Source: Burkholderia sp. H160 (GTDB lineage Bacteria; Pseudomonadota; Gammaproteobacteria; Burkholderiales; Burkholderiaceae). From it: DNA of 64,000 bases. Below the pieces are notes generated by a model. That model saw only the letters and a program-made list of their open reading frames with translations, was not told the DNA's origin and did not search any database. The stretch lies in assembly GCA_000173575.1 (NCBI GenBank), contig ABYL01000005.1, forward strand, positions 1-64,000, in the 5' to 3' direction. This document shows, piece by piece, positions 19,166 to 27,417 of this stretch (positions are counted from its first letter, which is position 1; each line of letters opens with the position of its first letter). A program made the translations under genes and the position numbers.

Positions 19166-19299
19166 CGATAAATTGCGCGCGCCTGCACGCCTTCGATCTC
19201 GACGGACCTGCAGATTGAGCACCAGCCGCGCCAATCTAGACTGCGAGCAGCACGGCAGGACGACAAAGGCGAGCCTCGTCGGTTACTTCGGCACGGTCG

Positions 19300-19623
19300 C
19301 TATATCTGGCGGTCGCGAATAATGCTCTCCAGGTAGCCGAACAACATGCGCTGCGACCGTTCGCGACGTTCGGGATCGTAGGCGCGAACGCTCGCCTCGG
19401 TCCACTCGCGCAGACCGTCCAGATCGGTGAGCGGGAGGTTCACGAGCCGCAGGAAGATGGTGATTGGAAACTTCACCGCGAAGCCGGCCATTAATTCACG
19501 CCGGCCTTTTCCCCGAAAGCCTTCGATCAGCGAGACAGCCAACTCACGGATCTCGCCTTCCATGTCGCGTATCACTTTTGGCGCGAATTTCAGTGTCCTA
19601 AGTTTGTACAGCCGGGCGAACAT
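19300..19623 (-). pseudogene. Cytochrome P450 internal fragment
   Basis: A 107-residue open frame reads as the internal helix-C-to-helix-F region of a bacterial class-I P450 (for example KFAPKVIRDMEGEIRELA, AVKFPITIFLRLV and REWTEASVRAYDPERRERSQ). The N-terminal part, the I-helix oxygen-binding motif, the ExxR motif and the haem-ligand Cys loop are absent, so it cannot bind haem. It lies 16 nt downstream of an SDR gene on the same strand. It is a deletion relic, indicating that the cluster or its ancestor used a P450 hydroxylation step. Confidence 0.75.
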
Positions 19624-19638
19624 CGTAGTGGAGTCCGC

Positions 19639-20445
19639 CTAGCTGACCGTGAAGCCGCCGTCCGCAGCGATTACCTGGCCGGTGACATAGCTTGCGGCGG
19701 CGCTTGCGAGAAAGAACACGCTCTGGGCAACCTCGATCGGATCGGCCATTCGTCCCATCGGAATCCGGCCTGCGCCTACGATCGGCCCCCGAATCGTGAA
19801 GGTCGCGCCGATGTTCTTGCCGCCCTCGCTGGCCATGCCGCCAGGGAGGATCGAATTGACGCGAATTCCGTCGACCGCGAACTCGCTCGCCAGTGATCGC
19901 GTGATGCTGTCCACGCCGGCCTTCGCGGCGTCGTAATGGGCGTTGACGCCCCACAGCGTGGGTCGAAGCGCGCCAACGGAGGAAATGTTTACGATCGAGC
20001 CACCGCTGCTCTTCGCCTTCATGCGCGTGATAGCCTCGCGGCAACACAGGAATGTGCCGCGCAGCGTGACGTTCTGCATCTGGTCCCATTGCTCGACGGA
20101 CATTTCAAAGAATTCGGCCTTCGAGCGGTGCGCGGCGTTGTTAATCAGAATGTTTACACCGCCGAACTTTGCATCGACGACTGCGAATAGTGCCTTCACG
20201 GATGCTTCGTCGGCCACGTCGACTTGGCATGGCATTGCAATGCCGCCGCTGGCTTCAATATCCGCCGCTGTTGCGGATGCGGCATTTGGGTTCAGGTCGG
20301 CGATCACAACGTTCGCACCGGCTTCGGCAAGCAGTCGCGCGGTCTCGCGCCCGAGACCTTGCGCAGAGCCGGTAACAACGGCGGTCTTGCCCGTGAGGTT
20401 GAAAATCTGCGCGAGACGCGCGCCGATCTGGGTTTCACTAAACAT
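19639..20445 (-). CDS. Short-chain dehydrogenase/reductase
   Basis: A 268-residue classical SDR. Cofactor motif TGSAQGLG is at residues 22-29, NNAAH (variant of NNAG) near 107, catalytic Ser in ISSVG and YDAAK (Tyr/Lys) follow, and the C-terminus ends with the typical ITGQ-type segment YVTGQVIAADGGFTVS. It should oxidise a secondary alcohol or reduce a ketone with NAD(P)H. The ATG at 20445 has GGAG upstream. It lies 107 nt after a second SDR on the same strand, with an inverted repeat between them. Confidence 0.85.
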   Translation of the reverse strand: MFSETQIGARLAQIFNLTGKTAVVTGSAQGLGRETARLLAEAGANVVIADLNPNAASATAADIEASGGIAMPCQVDVADEASVKALFAVVDAKFGGVNILINNAAHRSKAEFFEMSVEQWDQMQNVTLRGTFLCCREAITRMKAKSSGGSIVNISSVGALRPTLWGVNAHYDAAKAGVDSITRSLASEFAVDGIRVNSILPGGMASEGGKNIGATFTIRGPIVGAGRIPMGRMADPIEVAQSVFFLASAAASYVTGQVIAADGGFTVS

Positions 20446-20482
20446 GAAATGCTCCGGGTTGACTGGTCGATGAAGGTCGCGT

Positions 20483-20527
20483 TGTTCGGTTCACCGTGGG
20501 ACTACGACGACTGAAGCGAACCGAACA
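20483..20527. repeat. 10-bp inverted repeat between two SDR genes
   Basis: TGTTCGGTTC (20483-20492) and GAACCGAACA (20518-20527) are exact reverse complements with a 25-nt spacer. On the minus strand the stem lies between the two SDR genes but no T-run follows, so a standard terminator is unlikely. It may be a pair of regulator half-sites or an mRNA-processing hairpin. Confidence 0.5.
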
Positions 20528-20552
20528 GTGAAGATGATTGGGGGCGACGCCG

Positions 20553-21356
20553 TCAGCTAATCAGAAATCCGCCGTCGAGCGTAATCGATTGGCCCGTCAT
20601 ATAGCGCCCTGATGGTCCTGCGAGGTACAGGACCGCGGCGGCGATATCGACGGGATCACCCCATCCGAGCGGCAGACGTCGCTCCGCATCCGTACCGGGT
20701 CCCGTGAGCTGTCCTGTCTTCAGGCGAGCCTGCATATCCGGATGAAACCGAACCTTGCCGGGCACTGCACCGGGAAGCACGCAGTTGACGAGAATCCGGT
20801 CGCGCGTGTAATCCAGCGCAGCGGACCGCACTAACCCCGCTACGCCAGCGCGCGCGGCGCAATAGGCGCCATTGCCATTGAGTACGGCATGCGTGGCTCC
20901 CATGGTGGTCACGTTCACGATGCGTCCACCCCGGCCTGCGGCGAGCATGTGCTTGATTGCTTCTCGCATGCAAAAGAACACCGACTTCAGGTCGATTGCC
21001 ATGACTTCGTCCCAGGCGGCTTCGGAGAATTCAGTAAGCGGCCCGTTGTTGGTCATCGCCGCGCAATTGACCACGATGTCCGGGCTGCCCCAGGCCGCGT
21101 TGACCTGATCGAATAATGCAATCACGGAGGCTTCGCGTTCCACGTCTGCCTCAATGGCGATTGCTTCGCCGCCCGCCGAAAGGATCTTGTCGACGACCGG
21201 TTGCATATGCGCCGCGCTGTGATCCGCGACTACGACCCGTGCGCCGGCCTCGGCCAGCACAGGGGCAATATCGATGCTGGAATTGCGTCCCTTGTCGGTA
21301 ACGACAGCGATTTTTCCGCTAATGCCGAATAGACGATCAAGCACGGTCGTCGTCAT
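20553..21356 (-). CDS. SDR-fold protein with degenerate active site
   Basis: A 267-residue SDR-fold protein starting MTTTVLDRLF at 21356 after AGGAGA. The fold is clear (VNCAAMTNNG at the NNAG position, TGQSITLDGGFLIS at the end), but key residues are changed. The glycine cofactor loop reads TDKGRNSS instead of TGxxxGIG, the catalytic Ser region is TTMGATH, and the Tyr-x-x-x-Lys motif is YCAAR, with Arg for Lys. It may be inactive as a dehydrogenase, may bind a different nucleotide, or may be a partner of the neighbouring intact SDR. Confidence 0.8.
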   Translation of the reverse strand: MTTTVLDRLFGISGKIAVVTDKGRNSSIDIAPVLAEAGARVVVADHSAAHMQPVVDKILSAGGEAIAIEADVEREASVIALFDQVNAAWGSPDIVVNCAAMTNNGPLTEFSEAAWDEVMAIDLKSVFFCMREAIKHMLAAGRGGRIVNVTTMGATHAVLNGNGAYCAARAGVAGLVRSAALDYTRDRILVNCVLPGAVPGKVRFHPDMQARLKTGQLTGPGTDAERRLPLGWGDPVDIAAAVLYLAGPSGRYMTGQSITLDGGFLIS

Positions 21357-21442
21357 CGAGTTGTCTCCTATGGGGCTGCCTGTCGTCCTTTTCATGAATT
21401 CTAGCGACAACGCCCGACTCGCAATGGTTACCGTAGGGAACA

Positions 21443-21467
21443 ATTAGAGTGAGTCAGTTTCACTAAT
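21443..21467 (-). promoter_or_regulatory. Dyad upstream of the degenerate SDR gene
   Basis: ATTAGAGTGA (21443-21452) and TCACTAAT (21460-21467) form an imperfect inverted repeat about 90 nt before the SDR start at 21356. The arms differ from the GAA-N5-TTC palindromes elsewhere in the cluster. It is a candidate operator for a different regulator. The neighbouring 21468-21701 interval shows no gene. Confidence 0.4.
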
Positions 21468-21701
21468 CCCGCGCGCTTTCACGAACGGTAGGAATAAAGC
21501 CACTCGGCTGGGTTAGGAGACATCGTTGCTGCGAAATGCAGACATACGTACGTCGTTCTAAAAACGCAACGATAATGCCAGCCGGGATTTCCCTCGTTGC
21601 GAGCCTTCAGACGTGCGGCGCAACATGCGCGTGGAGAACGTCGACTACGCAGATGATGGTGCTGGCACGAACGCACATGCAACTCACAGGAGCGCGTCAA
21701 G

Positions 21702-22844
21702 ATGAGTGTTGCGAAAAGAATCCCCGCCATGATGGAATCACACGGACCGCAGCCAGATACCGGCAGACTTCCATTGCAGGTTGAGGAAATCACCCCTTCA
21801 TGGCTGAGCTTGGCACTCGCGCAGAGCCATGAGGGCGTAGCGGTCGAATCACTGGCCATAGACGACGTGATGTACGGCACGGCTACCAAAGTCAGGGTGC
21901 GTCTTGCGTACAACGCAAGAGGACGCGAGCTTGGCTTGCCGGAGTCTCTGATCGTCAAGGGCGGATTTGTTCATGAATATCGGAATCTAAACGCCTACAT
22001 ATACGAATACGAGGCAAAGTTCTTCAAGGAAGTCCATCCGCGCTTGCGTGCGAATGTGCCTGCCTGCTTCCATGCAGAGACGGATAGTCGAAGCGGGCAG
22101 TCGATCGTGATCCTCGAGGATCTACGTTCACGGAAAGTGGAGTTCTGCCGCGTGCAGCGCCCGCTGACGTTTGCGCAGGCGGCGGCAAATCTGGACGCGC
22201 AAGCGCGTTGGCATGCGCAGTTCTGGCAATCGCCGGCGCTCGATAACGGTGGCGAACTGGCCTGGCTCGCGCCGCAGGACCCGCTGCCAGACGGCGAGTC
22301 CGGCACGTATCACTGGGGCCAGTTGAAACCGGATGTGTTCACCAGCTATACGCGGTTGCCTCGCGGGGCTGCCGTGCCTAAGCGGTTTCATGATCGTGAC
22401 TGGATGGAGCAGGCGCTCCTCGATCTGCGTGCTTTCGACCGGATCGGGCCGATGACATTTCTTCACGGCGATGTACACCTCGGAAACCTGTATTTCGACC
22501 GCGATGGCACGCCCGGCTTTCTTGACTGGCAGTCATATCGACGCGGACCGTGGGCCCATGATGTTACGTACTTCCTCATATCGGCACTCGATATCGCGGA
22601 TCGGCCGCGATGGGAGCGTGAGTTGCTCGAATACTATCTCGAGCGGCTTGCTTTTCACGGCGTCAACGAACCGCCCTCATTTGAAAGCGCGCTGGATGCG
22701 TACCGGCGCCACATCGTCTATGGGCTGTTCTTCTGGCTCGTGAATCCCGTGGAATGGCAGGCGGAAGTCAACAATTGTGCAGTCGCGCCTCGGTTCGCGA
22801 TGGCAGCGCTCGATCATCAGATTCATGAGCTAATGGGTCGATAA
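21702..22844 (+). CDS. APH / ecdysteroid-kinase-like phosphotransferase
   Basis: A 380-residue protein kinase-like phosphotransferase of the APH fold. The catalytic loop FLHGDVHLGNLYF (about residues 252-264) has the HGD-x-H-x-x-N residues, and FLDWQSYRRGPWAHD holds the metal-binding Asp. The LDWQ form and the ILEDLRSR hinge are typical of the ecdysteroid-kinase-like/DUF1679 branch rather than antibiotic-resistance enzymes. In catabolic clusters such proteins probably phosphorylate a hydroxylated small molecule. It is followed by an AveC-like gene on the same strand. Substrate is unknown. Confidence 0.75.
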   Translation: MSVAKRIPAMMESHGPQPDTGRLPLQVEEITPSWLSLALAQSHEGVAVESLAIDDVMYGTATKVRVRLAYNARGRELGLPESLIVKGGFVHEYRNLNAYIYEYEAKFFKEVHPRLRANVPACFHAETDSRSGQSIVILEDLRSRKVEFCRVQRPLTFAQAAANLDAQARWHAQFWQSPALDNGGELAWLAPQDPLPDGESGTYHWGQLKPDVFTSYTRLPRGAAVPKRFHDRDWMEQALLDLRAFDRIGPMTFLHGDVHLGNLYFDRDGTPGFLDWQSYRRGPWAHDVTYFLISALDIADRPRWERELLEYYLERLAFHGVNEPPSFESALDAYRRHIVYGLFFWLVNPVEWQAEVNNCAVAPRFAMAALDHQIHELMGR

Positions 22845-22904
22845 CCCACCAGGCATTGAGCGGCACGAGTGTCGCCGCTACCGATGCCGCATCCCCTATC
22901 GCGC

Positions 22905-22955
22905 TTGACGTAGCCACCTCGGCCGGTTACATTTATGCGATCGGTATTCATAAAT
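22905..22955 (+). promoter_or_regulatory. Promoter and dyad before the AveC-like gene
   Basis: TTGACG (22905-22910) and TACATT (22928-22933) are 17 nt apart. ATTTATG (22931-22937) and CATAAAT (22949-22955) form a perfect 7-bp inverted repeat overlapping the expected start. The -35/-10 pair is the same as that of the chemoreceptor promoter at 33964-33992. A loose GAT-N5-TTC sits at 22939-22949. Confidence 0.5.
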
Positions 22956-22988
22956 GTGAATAACGTGTTTTTGGCAAGGAGGCAAAGC

Positions 22989-23939
22989 ATGTCGGAAATG
23001 GTCGCTCGACGCAGCACAACCTGGCACAGGGTGTATGCGTGGGCAGCGCTCGGTGCGCTTTTCGCTTTTGCACAAATCCGCGCCTACGTGGCGTGGATTC
23101 GTTCGGAGGACTTCCGCCCCGTCGATATGGGCGCGGATCCGATTCCAGAGTCCGTGAAGGCGACGATCGACCATTACCAGTGGGTCAGCGTGCTGATACT
23201 GATTCCAGTAGCGATCTGGTACGTCTACGGAATCGTCAAAAGTCGCCGCATTGACGCGGTGCGTTTGATGATGATCGGCTGGCTCTCAGCATATTGGCTT
23301 GATCCGTGGTTGGACTTTCTTCGCCCAATGTTCACCTACAACGCCTATGCGCTGAACTTCGGCTGTTGGTGTCGGTTCATTCCATTCTGGCAATCGTCGC
23401 ATGCTCGCATTGCCGAGCCCATCCTGATCGACGCGCCAAGCTATTTCTATACCTTCACGGGCACTGCCGTGGTGGCGTTGTGGGCAATGCGAGCGGTCCG
23501 TAGGAGCTGGCCTGGTGCGGGAAACATACGACTCGCACTCGCGGGTTTCGCCGCCATCTGGATGACAATGGGGTTGCTCGACATCGCGGCCAGCCGCTTC
23601 ATGGGATTCGACGCCTGGCCGGGCGCGTTCCAGAGCGTTTCCTTCTGGGGCGGTCACTACTACCAGTTTCCGGTCTATGAGTTCTTGCTGTTTCCGTCTG
23701 CTTTCGTCGCGTCGGCCTTTCTTCTGCAGAGCGTCGACAAAAACGGATACACGGCCATCGAGCGAGGTGTCGATCGTGTCGAATGCCATCCAGCGGTTCG
23801 CACGGCGCTTCGGGTGCTGGCGTTCATCGCGTTTTGCAACGTACTGAATCTGGCCTACACGACCGCGATGGGTGTGCACGCGGTGTATGCCGATCCTTGG
23901 CCAGCAGATATGCCGAGTTGGCTTGCGAACACCCGTTAG
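22989..23939 (+). CDS. Spirocyclase AveC-family membrane protein
   Basis: A 316-residue protein with about seven membrane segments. The signature YWLDPWLDFLRPMFTYNAYA, then NFGCWCRFIPFW, resembles the conserved D-P-x-x-N...Y-N...N-x-G-x-W core of the AveC family. AveC acts in spiroketal formation in avermectin biosynthesis, while homologues in actinobacteria and proteobacteria often sit in lipid, steroid or terpenoid gene clusters with no proven function. AAGGAGG at 22977-22983 fixes the ATG at 22989. The next gene, an enoyl-CoA hydratase, is 42 nt downstream. Confidence 0.7.
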   Translation: MSEMVARRSTTWHRVYAWAALGALFAFAQIRAYVAWIRSEDFRPVDMGADPIPESVKATIDHYQWVSVLILIPVAIWYVYGIVKSRRIDAVRLMMIGWLSAYWLDPWLDFLRPMFTYNAYALNFGCWCRFIPFWQSSHARIAEPILIDAPSYFYTFTGTAVVALWAMRAVRRSWPGAGNIRLALAGFAAIWMTMGLLDIAASRFMGFDAWPGAFQSVSFWGGHYYQFPVYEFLLFPSAFVASAFLLQSVDKNGYTAIERGVDRVECHPAVRTALRVLAFIAFCNVLNLAYTTAMGVHAVYADPWPADMPSWLANTR

Positions 23940-23981
23940 CCGTACATTGCCGCCATCGTCACACTCCACAGTGGATAACAG

Positions 23982-24860
23982 ATGACGCATTGCAAGCCGC
24001 CGCAGCGCTTCGCTGACGTCGAGTATCGTGTCGAAGACGATGTCGCTATCGTCACGATGAGCCATCCGCCCGTCAACGGTCTAGGACTGGGGATCCGTCG
24101 CGGACTCGTCGCTGCTTTTGAAGCGGCCCGGCGCGATGCGCGGGTTCGCGCGATCGTACTGAATGGCAGTGGGCGCGGTTTTTCCGCGGGAGGTGACATT
24201 CGCGAATTCGGCACTTCTGCAGCGACAGCTTCGCCAGCACTGTCGCTGCACGTTCATCCGATGATCGAGGCGAGCGAGAAGCCGGTTGTTGCCGCTATCC
24301 ACGGGTTTGCAATTGGTGGTGGCCTGGAAACCGCGCTGGTGTGCCACTACCGTCTGGTCGCGGACAGTGCTCAGATCGGATTGCCGGAATGCAAGCTCGG
24401 TGTGATTCCATTGTCAGGTACGCAGCGCTTGCCGCGTGTGCTGGGCCTCGCACAGTCGATCGAATTCATTCTTGGTGCTCAGATCGTGCGCGCCAGAACG
24501 TTCCGGGGCACCGCGCTATTTGACCGGATCGTGGAGGGCGATGAGGAACACCTATTGCGCCTCGCGATAGAAATGGCACGAGAGAAGATAGGAAACACGT
24601 CGTTGCCCTTGATTCGCCGGCTGCCATTACCCCATTGCGATCCAGTTTCGGTTGTTGCCGAGGCGCGGTCACGCCTCACCTGTAGCGATGCAATAAAAAG
24701 CGAGTGTCTGAATGCCATCGCCGCCGCAGCCGAGTCGCCCGATTTCGACGCCGGACTGGCCGCGGCGCGTGCGATCTACGATCGGCTCGTTTCGTCAGAT
24801 GAGGTGTCAAGGCAGCGAGATCGGTTTTTTGAATCGCGCCAGGACGGCCCCCCTCGATAA
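23982..24860 (+). CDS. Enoyl-CoA hydratase (FadB/FadJ N-terminal type)
   Basis: A 292-residue crotonase-fold protein. Its opening (VNGLGLGIRRGL) resembles the hydratase half of multifunctional FadB/FadJ proteins, but the dehydrogenase half is absent. FSAGGDIREFG is the CoA-binding oxyanion segment. Both catalytic glutamates appear present (GGGLETAL and IGLPECKLG), so it is the most classical hydratase in the window. It should hydrate a 2-enoyl-CoA during beta-oxidation. It follows the AveC-like gene and converges on the acyl-CoA ligase gene 18 nt away. Confidence 0.85.
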   Translation: MTHCKPPQRFADVEYRVEDDVAIVTMSHPPVNGLGLGIRRGLVAAFEAARRDARVRAIVLNGSGRGFSAGGDIREFGTSAATASPALSLHVHPMIEASEKPVVAAIHGFAIGGGLETALVCHYRLVADSAQIGLPECKLGVIPLSGTQRLPRVLGLAQSIEFILGAQIVRARTFRGTALFDRIVEGDEEHLLRLAIEMAREKIGNTSLPLIRRLPLPHCDPVSVVAEARSRLTCSDAIKSECLNAIAAAAESPDFDAGLAAARAIYDRLVSSDEVSRQRDRFFESRQDGPPR

Positions 24861-24878
24861 GCACCAGCTAATTTGCTG

Positions 24879-26459
24879 CTACGCGGAAAGCTGCTTGCGC
24901 AAGTCGCCTTTTCGCACCTTGCCCGAAGGCGTACGCGGCAGTTCTGCAACGATGCAAAGCTGCTCGGGCGTCTTTTGCTTCGCCACGCCCGCAGCGCCAA
25001 AGTGGGCCTGGACTGCGCTCAGGTCGAGCGAGGTGCGTTCGTGCAAGACAACGACCGCACATACTCTTTCGCCATATCGCGCGTCTGGCTGCGCCACGAC
25101 GGCGACATCGCGCACGGCAGGGTGAGTGGCAAGCACTCGCTCTACTTCGAGCGACGATACGTTTTCTCCTCCGCGAATGACGATGTCCTTCTTTCGATCC
25201 GTGATGGTCAGGCAGCCGTTTTCGTCGAGACGGCCGATATCGCCGGTCCGGAACCAACCATCGTGCGTGAAGGCGGCTGCATTGAGCGCCGGATCGGTGT
25301 AGCCAACAAACAACTCCGGTCCCTTGATCAGAATCTCACCATCGTGTCCCGTAGGGAGGTCGCTGTCCAACTCGTCGACGATGCGCACTTGCGAGCCGGG
25401 CTGAATGCGGCCGTCCGTGCAGGCACGGATGTCAAAAGAAGAATCAGCCCAGCCGACGCTCACTGTCGAATGCTCGGTCAGACCGTACGCGCGGGTTCCC
25501 GCGAATCCGGCACGATCGGCCATGGCGACGTGCTCCGGCGTGACGCCCGTGCCGCCCAGACCGTAAGACACGAGGGACGCCAAACTGCGCCCGTCGCGGC
25601 GGGCGGCTTCGAGGAGTCCCTGGAGATGGAACGGTGTGCCACCCGAAAGGCGCACGCGATACTCCTCGACCAGTCGCGCGGCAAGCGAGGCGTCCCATCG
25701 GTCTATAAAGACCATCTCGGTGCCGGTTATGAACGGACGCAACAGGAAATTGAAGCCTGCAATATGACCAGCAGGGAACGGTGTCAGATACGGCCCTGAC
25801 CCGTCGATAAACGGAATCTGCCACTCTGCGCCTACGGTGCGATGAGAGTGCTGCACGCCTTTTGGCGAGGCTGTCGTCCCCGACGTGTACAGCAGCAGGC
25901 AGATGTCTTCCGACGTTGGCGGGTCAACAGGACGCTGATCATGTGTTGTCGCGGCGAGTCGATGGAGCGCATCAAATGTGATGCCGTTCGGAGGCGCCCG
26001 ATCGCCAACGACGATAACGCGCTCGAGGTCGGGCGTGGCCCCAAGCGCGGCGACACGCTCCAGGTAGTCGGTGCCGGACCAGAAATCGGGAACGCACAGA
26101 ATGCGGGCGCGCGATTGTCGAAGGATGAAGCCGACTTCGGCGGGTCCGTAGATGTGGACGATTGGCACGAGCACCGCACCGATTTCGAGTGCAGCCAGAT
26201 ACAGAAGCGCAGTTTCGCGCTGAGTGGGAAGTTGTATCGCTATCACGTCGCCTCGACGCAGGCCAATGGCTCTCAGCGCCTTGCCTATCTCTTTTGCGTC
26301 GTTCAGCAGGGACTGGGTGGTGCAAGTGTAGGCACCGCTCCGGGTATGAAAATGGAGAGGCGTAGCGCCGTTCTTTCCGACGGCGTGCGCAATCAGGTCC
26401 GCCAGAGGCGTCTTGCTTGACCACGACGCAGCTTTCGAATCGCGCAGATTGGAACTCAT
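24879..26459 (-). CDS. AMP-dependent acyl-CoA ligase
   Basis: A 526-residue member of the ANL (acyl-CoA synthetase) superfamily. Motifs: P-loop LLYTSGTTASPKG (about residues 190-202), YGLTEHSTVS, the hinge region WFRTGDIGRLDENG with DRKKDIVIRGGENVSS, and the C-terminal catalytic Lys in PRTPSGKVRKGDL. It activates a carboxylic acid to its CoA thioester with ATP. Its ATG overlaps the stop of the upstream alpha/beta hydrolase (26456-26459), showing translational coupling and a shared substrate route. The acid may be the product of ester or ring hydrolysis by that partner, which is inference. Confidence 0.88.
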   Translation of the reverse strand: MSSNLRDSKAASWSSKTPLADLIAHAVGKNGATPLHFHTRSGAYTCTTQSLLNDAKEIGKALRAIGLRRGDVIAIQLPTQRETALLYLAALEIGAVLVPIVHIYGPAEVGFILRQSRARILCVPDFWSGTDYLERVAALGATPDLERVIVVGDRAPPNGITFDALHRLAATTHDQRPVDPPTSEDICLLLYTSGTTASPKGVQHSHRTVGAEWQIPFIDGSGPYLTPFPAGHIAGFNFLLRPFITGTEMVFIDRWDASLAARLVEEYRVRLSGGTPFHLQGLLEAARRDGRSLASLVSYGLGGTGVTPEHVAMADRAGFAGTRAYGLTEHSTVSVGWADSSFDIRACTDGRIQPGSQVRIVDELDSDLPTGHDGEILIKGPELFVGYTDPALNAAAFTHDGWFRTGDIGRLDENGCLTITDRKKDIVIRGGENVSSLEVERVLATHPAVRDVAVVAQPDARYGERVCAVVVLHERTSLDLSAVQAHFGAAGVAKQKTPEQLCIVAELPRTPSGKVRKGDLRKQLSA

Positions 26460-27304
26460 GCTAGCAATGCTCGTAAGAGGCTCACCAGCGCGAGTGGCTG
26501 ATCAAGCATCATGTGATGGCCTGTGCGTGGCATCGTGATGGGTCCCTTCGCGCCGGGAATCGCATCCACGATGCGGCGAGCGCGATCGGCACTGACCACG
26601 CTGCTGCACTCGGCGTGAACGTAGCTGACGGGAACCGTGATGCGGGTCAGCAGGTCTTCCTCGCCTTCGACCGGCTGGAGATCCCGCAGCTTTGGGTCGA
26701 AGCGCCATACCCAGCCGTTGGCGGTTTGACGAAGCGATGTCTGCGCGAGATGTTCGAGGAGCCACGGCTCGCAGTCCTGTTCCGGGATGAGTCGGAAGCG
26801 ACTGACTGCAGTATGCCAGTCTGGATAGGGGCGGGGAGGCGGGCGTCGTTCCACTGCAGTCAAGGTTTCGCCCCGTAGCATGAAATACGAATCGAGCACG
26901 ATTGCATGCGAAAGACGATCGGGAAAGGTCGCGCACGCCTGAAGGAGACGCGATCCGCCGAAACTGTGACCCACTGCGACACACGGTCCAGAGCCGATTG
27001 CATCCACGACGGCGACGAGGTCGCGCACAAAAATGTCGGCGCTGTATTCCCGCCTATAAGCGCTGTCGCCCATGCCGCTGAAATCCAGAGCGAAGACGCG
27101 AAAGCGATCGGTGAAGAATGGTGCAATGAAGTCCCACCAGTGCGTGTGCCCGAGAAAACCGTGCGCGAAGACAAGTGGTGGCTTACCTGTGTCTCCGGCG
27201 TTCCATGAGACATAATGCACAGTAACCCCGCTGCCTTCGGTGAAGTGAGATCGACGCGGCTGGGTCATGGCGTGATCGAACCATGAGGGGACACGGTCAT
27301 TCAT
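26456..27304 (-). CDS. Alpha/beta hydrolase
   Basis: A 282-residue alpha/beta-hydrolase. The oxyanion motif HGFLGHTHWWD is near residue 47 and the nucleophile elbow GHSFGG near residue 113; a catalytic His is likely in TGHHMML close to the end. The start at 27304 (MNDRVPSWF) replaces a longer, unsupported open frame. It is translationally coupled to the acyl-CoA ligase downstream. Candidate roles are ester, lactone or C-C bond hydrolysis producing an acid that the ligase activates. Confidence 0.82.
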   Translation of the reverse strand: MNDRVPSWFDHAMTQPRRSHFTEGSGVTVHYVSWNAGDTGKPPLVFAHGFLGHTHWWDFIAPFFTDRFRVFALDFSGMGDSAYRREYSADIFVRDLVAVVDAIGSGPCVAVGHSFGGSRLLQACATFPDRLSHAIVLDSYFMLRGETLTAVERRPPPRPYPDWHTAVSRFRLIPEQDCEPWLLEHLAQTSLRQTANGWVWRFDPKLRDLQPVEGEEDLLTRITVPVSYVHAECSSVVSADRARRIVDAIPGAKGPITMPRTGHHMMLDQPLALVSLLRALLA

Positions 27305-27417
27305 TACGGATTTTCCATTACCTGAGGCTTGCACACGCCGGTTCACTGACAGCACGGAACAAATTGACACACGAGCGGCTCTTCGATGTGCAGATATCGA
27401 TTGCTTCGCAACGCCTG

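Noticed and set aside
20483-20527. Terminator between the two SDR genes
   Set aside because: The stem is perfect but the 25-nt loop and missing T-run argue against intrinsic termination; kept only as an inverted repeat.
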